Source: Thioploca sp.
GTDB taxonomy: Bacteria; Pseudomonadota; Gammaproteobacteria; Beggiatoales; Beggiatoaceae
Assembly: GCA_012032555.1 (NCBI GenBank)
Contig: JAAUSR010000019.1
Location: 1 to 64,000 of the forward strand
Length of the DNA: 64,000 bases
Direction of reading: 5' to 3'
In this document: piece after piece, positions 56,705 through 64,000 of the stretch
Position numbering within the stretch: the first letter of the stretch is position 1
Layout: each line of letters opens with the position of its first letter
The notes under the pieces: generated by a model
The model's input: only the letters and a program-made list of their open reading frames with translations
Databases searched by the model: none
Told to the model about the DNA's origin: nothing
Program-made: the position numbers and the translations under genes

Positions 56705-59700
56705 TTACCATATTTTCAACCGGAGTGGCTCTGCACCATTGTAAATAATATCTCCATTGTTTAAATGATAGCTGATGTAAACCGTATATTCACCGGGTGA
56801 TAAGCGTTTTTCATCCAGATGAATTTTTTCGAGTTTAGGTAGTAACATCATGTTAGGAATAGTTTTTTGAAAACTAATTTGTTGTTCTGACCATTGCCCC
56901 CAAATTTGCCGTTGTTCGCTCCATTGGCAACATAGCCCAATGATTTGAATATCAGCCACTTGCCCCTGATGTTGTGGATCAACCCAGATGGTGGTATCCA
57001 AACTCAATGATTGGTCAGTCGCACTATCAAAAGGGTTACCTAGGTGATTATCATGGTAACCCCAACTAATGAAACGAGCCGTGGTGGGAAATTTATTTCC
57101 TGGTGCGGTTAAGCCAGCACCATTAGCAATCGTGAGTCGAACCGGCATAAATCCATTGAAAACAATTAAACCTTCAGGGGTGCGATAGCCCACATAGCCG
57201 GTAAATTCACCGGGAACATGAGACAGCGATCCGAGATAAATGGGAATCTCTAACAACGCCGGCAATTGATGATAATGTTGAGCGGCTGATAAGCTTTCTA
57301 ATTGACTGTCCCAACCGAGCCAATTTGGTCCAGTGCGCGTATATTCAAATTGATACAATCCGGTATTATGTACCGCTACCATTAGGATATCTGCGGGTTG
57401 CCCAACATCTTGCGGTTCCACTTGAACAAAAGTAGAAACGATTAATTCATCTTCATTGTCAAAGGTCATTTGATCACCCACTTTGCCGCTACCATTATGA
57501 ACTAAGGACTCAAAGAAACTGGTAGTATAAGCATCGGTGCTGGCAGGTTCCTTACGGGGTTCACCACGCATATCAATACTGGCACTATTACTCACTAAGA
57601 AGTGTATTGGTTCTATGCCATTGTAAATAAGGGTTCCATTTTTCAAGCGATAACCAACATAACCATGATATTCACCGGGCATCCCACTGAGATCACCTTC
57701 ATAAAGAAATACTTCTATCGTTTCCGGTAATTGGGGGTAGTACTGAGCGACCGGTAAACTACTGATTTGTCCATCCCAGCTTTGCCAAGTTTGATCATCT
57801 CGGGTATATTTGGTTTCATTCAATATCGTGTTACGAATGCCAACCGTGAGAATGTCTGCTGCTTGACCAATATGGGCTGGATCAACCTGTACCGTTGCTA
57901 AGACTTTAATCTGCTGGGCTTCTTGATGAGATAAGCGACGTTGATTAGATTGCAACTTTTCATTGAGATAGATCTGACCTTTAAAGCAAGCCGGGCTGTT
58001 GATCGGGTTACCTTGCGAATCCATACCAATCGCCGGTTCACATGAGCCATTAGTTGTCATTGATTGAGATCTATCGTTAACAACAGTAATGTAAACCGTT
58101 ATTTTTTGCGGTGGTGAGGTTTGATCAGTGAGTACCAATTTAGTTCGACCTGGGCTAACACCAATTAAGTTAAAAGTAGCGGTACCGCTATTACCTAGCG
58201 GTGTCCACGCTTCGAGTAAAGCTAAATGCGGATCTGGAATTTCACTAATCGATAATTCACCATAGCCACCGGCAACAGTCATATCTAAGTTTTGTCCAAC
58301 TTCTAGCGTTGTTTGGAGGTTTTGAATACTAAAGCCATTGCTCGTTCCAGTATTACCAGAATTAAATAAATTGCCATTCACAACAGTAATATAAATGGTG
58401 GTCGTTTGCGGCGGAGTAGCACTATCACTGATAACCATTTTGGTATCACCAACACTGAGTCCTTTTAAGCTCAGTTCATTGACGCCGGTGCTTAATGGCT
58501 TCCAAGATTCTAATGATACGAAGGCTTTATAGGGCATTTCTTTGATTAACAAATCACCCTTGCCTTCACCGATTGTCATGGTGACAGTCTCACCGACTTT
58601 AATGGTAGTGCTAAGGGTTTTAACCTGAAGAGAGCTAGCTGGTTGACAAGTAGAACAACCACTTTGACAAGTAGAACATCCATTCGTGCAGGTTGAAGTA
58701 CCACAACTGGTACATGACGAAGTACCACAAGTTGTTGTTGGAGTTGTGGTTGAATTAAGATCATCATCAATAATGGTGAGGGTTGATTCCTGTGTCGCAA
58801 CCGTTGCGCCACCGGTGGCGTTAAGCAATTTAATCGCGATGGTTTCATTACTCTCTTGATTCTTATCATCGATGATCGGAATGGAGATCACTTTGTCGCT
58901 ACAATCTCCATCTGCCCAGGTAATTTTGCCACTAATCGGGGTATAGTCCGTATTGACAGTTGCAGTTACAGCTTGCGTCGTATAATCGACCGTGACTATA
59001 CCATCACAACTCCCGGTTCTTCTAACTGTTACCGTAGCGGTATGACCAAATTCATCAATCGTATAGTTAGTTGATGACAACTGAATTTGACCAGGTTCAA
59101 TAACTCGACCACTGGTATGCAAGATTTGCCCATCAACTCCGGTATTGTCACCTAATTCACCATCTTTGAGTTTAAAGGTTTCAAATACAACGGGTTTACC
59201 ATCAATAAGTACTGTTCCCCGAGTGACGTTAGCTTGATCCTGCCATTGCATGGTATTGGGATCACCTGGGGTTGTAGCAGCATATTGACGCAGCGGCTGA
59301 TCACCTAAATCACTGACATCATGGTAATAGACTTTGATATCGGCTTCTGGACATGAAGATAACAGGTAATCTATCAAAGCGGGTGAATAATAAGTACCAT
59401 CTTTGGGTAAACTATCTTGATTGATTTTGACGCCGTTGATAGTACAACCATTACGTTCTTCTATGGTGATGTATTTTCCTTCTGGAGTCAGTAACGAAAC
59501 CACATTATTTTGTTGACTATCAGGAATACCATCATTGTTACCATCACCATTATTGGGAGCACCATCTTCAATCTCACTCGCTATCCCATCTTCATCACCA
59601 TCACGAGAGAAAACGGCTTTACAATTCAATTCTTGACCAATCATGACCGTAATGGTGGGACTGGTACCGTGACAATCACCGCTCCATTCCACAAAGCTAT

Positions 59701-62700
59701 AACCGGGTTCGGGTTCAGCAATTAAATCAACCATAGAACCACTGGCATAAGCTTCATTACAATCATCGCCTTTTTTTCCACAATCAATGCCCGTTGGTTG
59801 CGTTTTAACTGTACCACCTTCGGGTTTTTCTATGTTTAAAGGAAATTGGGGAATGCCAGAATCAACGAAAATGGCTTTACATTGTTTAAAACCATCCATG
59901 TCAACTTGATCATTATTATCACAATGACCACGCCAACCTTCAAACTCCCAGCCGGGATCAGCAGTTGGAGTCAAAGTGACATTGGTACCGTAATCATAAG
60001 TATGGTTGCAGGGTTGGTTACTATTATTACAATTAACCCCTGGTGGTTCACTGGTAACCGTTCCATTACCGCTGATCGTCACGCTTAAATCAACCGGTTG
60101 CTCACCCGCTTTTACCGGAATAGTCACCAACGCTGGACTACTTGTGGCACCTAAGTTATCGGTAGCCGCATAAGTGAAACTCGCTTTACCGGTAAAACTG
60201 GGATTAGGTTGGAAAAATAATTGACTGGCTTGTGCCGGGGTGAGTACTTGCCCGACTGTTACCGGGATACCGCTAGCTTTCGGATCACCTAAATACAAAG
60301 TCCCCTGACCTTGGGGTGGTAAAGTAGCAACTGTATAAGAAACTACTGAACCATCTACATCCGTTGCCGATAAAGGTGGTAATTGAACCGAAGCATCATT
60401 AGTAATGGTAGCGGCAGCCTTATTATCTGCTACCGGTGGCAAATTGGCGGGTATCGGTACCATAATGCTCACCGTCGCTTGATCACATTGTACTGGTGTA
60501 CCTTTATCACAAACTTGGTAAATAAAAGTATCAATACCCACTGTAAATCCAGGATTAGGCGTATAGGTTACTGAACCATCAGGGTTTACTACAACTTGAC
60601 CATGCTGCGCTTGGGTATTAATGGTAACACTGCGCGGATCTAATTGATCTTCCGGATCACTGTCGTTATTCAGAATATTAATCTTTACTGGTGTCTCTGG
60701 ATCGGTCACCGTGCTTTCATCATTAGCAATGGGCGGATTATTTTCTGCACCAGGTATGGTAATGGTAACTTTAGCTGTGTCACATTGGGGCGGTTTAGCT
60801 TTATCACAAACCTGATAAGTTAACGTATCAACGATATTAGCGGCACCGGGCTTGGGAGTATAAGTGATTGTTCCATCTGGATTAACCTTTATAGTTCCCT
60901 GAGTCGGTTGTTTGGTGATAGTAACACTACTTGGATCCAGATTACTTTCCGGGTCCTTATCATTATTTAAAATAGAAATCGTAACGGGTGTATCTGGTTC
61001 TGTGATAGCACTATCATCGTTAGCCACTGGACGACTATTCGGTGGAGAAGTAACCGGCATAGTGACTAATGCTGGACTACTTATCCCACCCACATTGTCT
61101 GTAGCAGTATAAGTAAAACTCGCATTACCGATAAATTCCGAATTAGGTTGGAAAAATAATTGTCCAACTTGAGCTGGAGTTAAGTTTTGTCCTGGCGTAA
61201 CCAAGCTACCGCCAGTGGGATTACCGAGGTATAAAATACCCTGATTAGCCGGTGGCAAAGTGGTAATGGTATAAGATACTACTGTACCGTTATCAGTAGC
61301 AGTCAACGGTGGTAAGGATACCGGTTGGTTATTGGTAGTTGTTGGTGCAACTTTATTGTCAGCTATCGGAGGTGGATCAACTACGGGTACAGTTACCTTG
61401 ACCGTAGCCGTATCACATTCTATTGGACTACCCATATCACAAACTTCATAAACAAAAGTGTCAATTCCGGTCGTGAAACCGGGATTTGGGGTATAAGTGA
61501 CTGTACCATCAGCATTGATTTCAACTTTGCCATTTGCTGGTAGAGTTACTATCTCAATGCTACCCGTATCAAGATTACCTTCTGGATCGCTATCATCCTT
61601 CAAAATCGGAATGATCACTGGGGTATCGGGGTTAGTCACGGCGCTATCATCATTAGCTATCGGTGGTTGGTTAATAACTGCAGCGATGATAGGCATGGTG
61701 ACTAAGGCTTGGTTACTCACTGCCCCTTGATTATCCGTAGCGGTATAAGTGAAGCTAGCATTACCGGTGAATTCTGACTTAGGACGGAAATAGAGATGCT
61801 TGACTTGTTCTGGCGTCAGTACCGTACCCAGTAAAAGAGGAGCAAAACCTTCTCCAACACTTAAATAGAGAACACCCTGAGTTAGTGATGGTAAGGTCGC
61901 AATCGTGTAAGAAACAACAGTACCATCACTATCAGTGGCAAATAAACTAGGTACCGGTAGCATCACATTATTTGGTGACGGTGGGGTGATTTTATTTTCC
62001 GCAAGGGGTGGTTGATTGGTTGGTTTGGGAACGCTGACCGTCACTTTCGCCCTAGCACATTGTGGTGGGATACCAGCGTCACAAACTTCATACTCAAAAA
62101 CATCAATCCCAGTAGTAAAATCCGGGTTAGGGGTATAAGTGACAGTTCCGTCTGGATTAACTACCACTTTACCATTGGGTGGTGACGAAATAATCTTAAT
62201 GCTACTGGGATTTAGTTCCTGTTCTGGATCATTATCATTGTTTAAAATAGCAATGGTAACTGGCGTATTCGGATTAGTACTGTCAGTATCATCGTTAGCT
62301 AGGGGAGGTAAATTAACTGGTGCAATCACTGGAATAGTCACTAAAGCTTGATTACTGATAGCCCCTAGATTGTCGGTAGCACTATAAATGAAACTCGCCT
62401 TACCCGTAAAATTGCCATCGGGTTGAAAGAACAATTGTTCAATTTCAGCGGGCGTCAGTTGGTCTCCGATATTGACGACCCGGTTACCGTCCTTTGCCGG
62501 ATGGCCTAAATACAGAATACCTTGACTCACCACTGGCAAAGTTTCGATGGTATAAGTCGTAACCGTACCATCAGAATCAGTAGCAACTAGAGGTGGTAAT
62601 TGTACCACGGTATTATTTAGGGTCGTCGGCGCAGTTAGGTTTTCCGCTATGGGTGGTAACTGTGGTGGTATAGTAACCGTAACCGTAACCGTGGCCGTAT

Positions 62701-64000
62701 CACACTGTGGCGGTGTGGCGAGGTCACAAACTTGATAGGTAAAAGTATCGGTATTATTAGCAAACCCAGGATTAGGCGTATAAGTTACCGTACCATCAGA
62801 ATTAATAACAACCGTACCATTGGGCGGTTGACTGGTGATACTTATCTTGGGATTTAGATCACCATCCGGATCACTATCATTAGTCAGAATTGGAATCGTA
62901 ACTGGCGTATTGGGATTGGTACTCGCACTATCATCATTAGCAATCGGTGGTTGATTCGGTGGCGCCAGAACTGGAATAGTTACGGTTGCTGTATTACTAA
63001 CCGCAGCATAATTATCTGTGGCGGTATAAGTAAACTTGACCTCACCACCGCCAAAATTATTAGCCGGTTGAAAGAATAAAATTTTTACTTCTTCTGGGGT
63101 TAACAGTTGCCCGGCAAAAATTGGTTTGCCTCCATCTAGATACACTTTACCTTGAGATTCTGGCGGTATAGTCATGATTTTATACGATTCTATGGTGCCA
63201 TCTTTATCAGTGGCAGTTAGAGCCGGTAAAGCAATCGTGGTGTTATTCGGTATAGCCGGAGTGGTTTTATCATCAGCCACCGGGGGTTGATTGGGACCAA
63301 TTACCGGAATGGTTACCGTAGCTGGAGCACTATTTGCCCCCTGATTGTCAGTCACTAAGTAATTAAAGGTGACTTGCCCACTGCTACTCGGCTTCGGTTC
63401 AAAGAAAATACTAGCAACTTCATTTGGTATTAACTTGAAGCCAATAGAGATAGGTTGTTTCCCCTTTACCGGATCAACTAAATATAAGGTACCTTGATTG
63501 CTAGGCGGGAGAGTGGTAATGGTATAGGAAACAATTTCACCATCATCGCTACCAGATAGGGCTGGTAATCGTACCGTCATATCATTGGGTATCGGTGGTG
63601 CCAATTTATCGTCGGCTACTGGGGGTTGATTAGCCGGTGGGACAGTAACCGTAATGGTCACTTTGGCGGTATTACTGGCTGAGCCTTGATCATCCACGGC
63701 TTGATAGTTAAAAATGACTTCACCACCAAAACCGAGATCGGGTTTAAAGTAAAGATTACTAATTTGCGCCGGGGTCAATTTTTGTCCTTCCGTGATTAAA
63801 GTACTCCCAGCGGCTGGATCGCCTAAATACAGTTTACCCTGATTGGTGGGTGGTAATTGAAACACCGTATAAGAAACGACACTACCATCCGAATCTTGCG
63901 CAGATAAAGCGGGTATTTGCACCGGCGTATCATTGCGGGTCGCCGTATTTTTATCTTGAGCAACCGGAGGTTTATTGGTGGGCGGTGCTAAAGTAACCGA
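56705..64000 (-). CDS. Giant secreted modular protein 3, 5' end beyond the window
   Basis: The frame is open to the window edge (VTLAPPTNKPPVAQDKNTAT precedes the GTG taken as start in the track), so at least 2430 residues are present and the N-terminus is missing. Order: alternating cadherin/VCBS-like repeats of two types (see the repeat entry); two Cys-bearing InlB-like repeats (FEGWRGHCDNNDQVDM; FVEWSGDCHG); a calcium-type linker (DGDEDGIASEIEDGAPNNGD); a choice-of-anchor-U-like region; a Calx-beta domain (STNYTIDEFGHTATVTVRRT); a Cys-rich linker; two BIG-like domains (VGETVTMTIGEGKGDLLIKE); three copies of the C-terminal module. Closely related to giant protein 2 in its last 900 residues. 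Probably a surface adhesin or sheath protein (inference). Confidence 0.8.
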   Translation of the reverse strand, partial: SVTLAPPTNKPPVAQDKNTATRNDTPVQIPALSAQDSDGSVVSYTVFQLPPTNQGKLYLGDPAAGSTLITEGQKLTPAQISNLYFKPDLGFGGEVIFNYQAVDDQGSASNTAKVTITVTVPPANQPPVADDKLAPPIPNDMTVRLPALSGSDDGEIVSYTITTLPPSNQGTLYLVDPVKGKQPISIGFKLIPNEVASIFFEPKPSSSGQVTFNYLVTDNQGANSAPATVTIPVIGPNQPPVADDKTTPAIPNNTTIALPALTATDKDGTIESYKIMTIPPESQGKVYLDGGKPIFAGQLLTPEEVKILFFQPANNFGGGEVKFTYTATDNYAAVSNTATVTIPVLAPPNQPPIANDDSASTNPNTPVTIPILTNDSDPDGDLNPKISITSQPPNGTVVINSDGTVTYTPNPGFANNTDTFTYQVCDLATPPQCDTATVTVTVTIPPQLPPIAENLTAPTTLNNTVVQLPPLVATDSDGTVTTYTIETLPVVSQGILYLGHPAKDGNRVVNIGDQLTPAEIEQLFFQPDGNFTGKASFIYSATDNLGAISNQALVTIPVIAPVNLPPLANDDTDSTNPNTPVTIAILNNDNDPEQELNPSSIKIISSPPNGKVVVNPDGTVTYTPNPDFTTGIDVFEYEVCDAGIPPQCARAKVTVSVPKPTNQPPLAENKITPPSPNNVMLPVPSLFATDSDGTVVSYTIATLPSLTQGVLYLSVGEGFAPLLLGTVLTPEQVKHLYFRPKSEFTGNASFTYTATDNQGAVSNQALVTMPIIAAVINQPPIANDDSAVTNPDTPVIIPILKDDSDPEGNLDTGSIEIVTLPANGKVEINADGTVTYTPNPGFTTGIDTFVYEVCDMGSPIECDTATVKVTVPVVDPPPIADNKVAPTTTNNQPVSLPPLTATDNGTVVSYTITTLPPANQGILYLGNPTGGSLVTPGQNLTPAQVGQLFFQPNSEFIGNASFTYTATDNVGGISSPALVTMPVTSPPNSRPVANDDSAITEPDTPVTISILNNDKDPESNLDPSSVTITKQPTQGTIKVNPDGTITYTPKPGAANIVDTLTYQVCDKAKPPQCDTAKVTITIPGAENNPPIANDESTVTDPETPVKINILNNDSDPEDQLDPRSVTINTQAQHGQVVVNPDGSVTYTPNPGFTVGIDTFIYQVCDKGTPVQCDQATVSIMVPIPANLPPVADNKAAATITNDASVQLPPLSATDVDGSVVSYTVATLPPQGQGTLYLGDPKASGIPVTVGQVLTPAQASQLFFQPNPSFTGKASFTYAATDNLGATSSPALVTIPVKAGEQPVDLSVTISGNGTVTSEPPGVNCNNSNQPCNHTYDYGTNVTLTPTADPGWEFEGWRGHCDNNDQVDMDGFKQCKAIFVDSGIPQFPLNIEKPEGGTVKTQPTGIDCGKKGDDCNEAYASGSMVDLIAEPEPGYSFVEWSGDCHGTSPTITVMIGQELNCKAVFSRDGDEDGIASEIEDGAPNNGDGNNDGIPDSQQNNVVSLLTPEGKYITIEERNGCTINGVKINQDSLPKDGTYYSPALIDYLLSSCPEADIKVYYHDVSDLGDQPLRQYAATTPGDPNTMQWQDQANVTRGTVLIDGKPVVFETFKLKDGELGDNTGVDGQILHTSGRVIEPGQIQLSSTNYTIDEFGHTATVTVRRTGSCDGIVTVDYTTQAVTATVNTDYTPISGKITWADGDCSDKVISIPIIDDKNQESNETIAIKLLNATGGATVATQESTLTIIDDDLNSTTTPTTTCGTSSCTSCGTSTCTNGCSTCQSGCSTCQPASSLQVKTLSTTIKVGETVTMTIGEGKGDLLIKEMPYKAFVSLESWKPLSTGVNELSLKGLSVGDTKMVISDSATPPQTTTIYITVVNGNLFNSGNTGTSNGFSIQNLQTTLEVGQNLDMTVAGGYGELSISEIPDPHLALLEAWTPLGNSGTATFNLIGVSPGRTKLVLTDQTSPPQKITVYITVVNDRSQSMTTNGSCEPAIGMDSQGNPINSPACFKGQIYLNEKLQSNQRRLSHQEAQQIKVLATVQVDPAHIGQAADILTVGIRNTILNETKYTRDDQTWQSWDGQISSLPVAQYYPQLPETIEVFLYEGDLSGMPGEYHGYVGYRLKNGTLIYNGIEPIHFLVSNSASIDMRGEPRKEPASTDAYTTSFFESLVHNGSGKVGDQMTFDNEDELIVSTFVQVEPQDVGQPADILMVAVHNTGLYQFEYTRTGPNWLGWDSQLESLSAAQHYHQLPALLEIPIYLGSLSHVPGEFTGYVGYRTPEGLIVFNGFMPVRLTIANGAGLTAPGNKFPTTARFISWGYHDNHLGNPFDSATDQSLSLDTTIWVDPQHQGQVADIQIIGLCCQWSEQRQIWGQWSEQQISFQKTIPNMMLLPKLEKIHLDEKRLSPGEYTVYISYHLNNGDIIYNGAEPLRLKIW
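58641..58752 (-). other. Cys-rich linker within giant protein 3
   Basis: Encodes TTCGTSSCTSCGTSTCTNGC followed by STCQSGCSTCQ: about nine cysteines within 31 residues, in repeated TC, SC and GCSTCQ units, between the Calx-beta and BIG-like domains. Giant protein 2 has no such segment. It could cross-link chains or bind metal (inference). Confidence 0.7.
60110..64000 (-). repeat. Alternating tandem array of two Ig/cadherin-like repeat types
   Basis: Type A (about 105 residues: PPVADNKAAATITNDASVQL ... GTLYLGDP ... LTPAQASQLFFQP ... SFTYAATDNLGA) and type B (about 95 residues: PPIANDDSAVTNPDTPVIIP ... DGTVTYTPNPGFTTGIDTFV ... QVCD). From the N-terminal side the order is A A A B A B A B A B B A. 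Type B always carries two cysteines (VCD and QCD/ECD); type A has none. The array continues beyond the window. Confidence 0.85.

Noticed and set aside
58576-58869. 97-residue minus-strand ORF
   Set aside because: Alternative frame within giant protein 3; composition is not protein-like.

Overview
The window looks like chromosomal DNA of a large filamentous sulfur-oxidising gammaproteobacterium of the Beggiatoa / Thioploca / Thiomargarita type (inference). The reasons are the AT-rich base composition, a CHAT protease next to a filamentous-haemagglutinin-type secreted protein, many dispersed intergenic palindromes, transposase remnants, very long modular surface proteins, and a probable thiocyanate dehydrogenase. 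No rRNA, tRNA or CRISPR array was seen.

Layout. 1-0.3 kb: remnants of a transposase and of rlmJ. 0.6-6.6 kb: TPR-CHAT protease, Rpn-type nuclease and a frameshifted TpsA-like protein, tightly spaced on the + strand. 6.6-11.2 kb: housekeeping genes (gspF-like, trxB, a DUF3467-like gene, thpR, quinone oxidoreductase). 11.3-15.0 kb: two secreted seven-repeat RCC1-like proteins and a TraB/GumN protein. 15.4-20.8 kb: receiver-PAS-kinase hybrid, cupin, frameshifted EF-G paralogue, DUF29 gene. 21.3-26.4 kb: first giant surface protein, preceded by a pair of 69-bp direct repeats. 26.8-34.9 kb: glgP, RNase T2, thiO, CYTH-CHAD protein, TIGR04222 membrane protein. 35.5-39.8 kb: cysTWA sulfate transporter and dapB. 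40.1-46.7 kb: BioF2-like acetyltransferase, then an operon of two FtsX-type permeases, two ATPases and two paralogous single-TM proteins of unknown family. 46.7-48.3 kb: RAYT-like remnant, YefM-YoeB toxin-antitoxin pair, damaged SLATT-like gene. 48.4-51.0 kb: probable copper enzyme thiocyanate dehydrogenase, divergent from a SCO copper chaperone. 51.2-64.0 kb: two more giant surface proteins, the second running off the right edge.

How the parts fit. The Tat-exported copper protein and the SCO protein form a plausible periplasmic thiocyanate-oxidation unit; the nearby double ABC exporter may or may not serve it. The three giant proteins share Cys-bearing InlB-like repeats and a common C-terminal module, seen five times, that I cannot assign to a named family. 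They probably form one family of cell-surface or sheath proteins.

Data quality. Eight reading-frame breaks in seven genes all have the sign of a single missing base, several clearly in homopolymers. This points to systematic under-calling in the assembly rather than true gene decay, so several genes split in the ORF track are probably intact in the organism.
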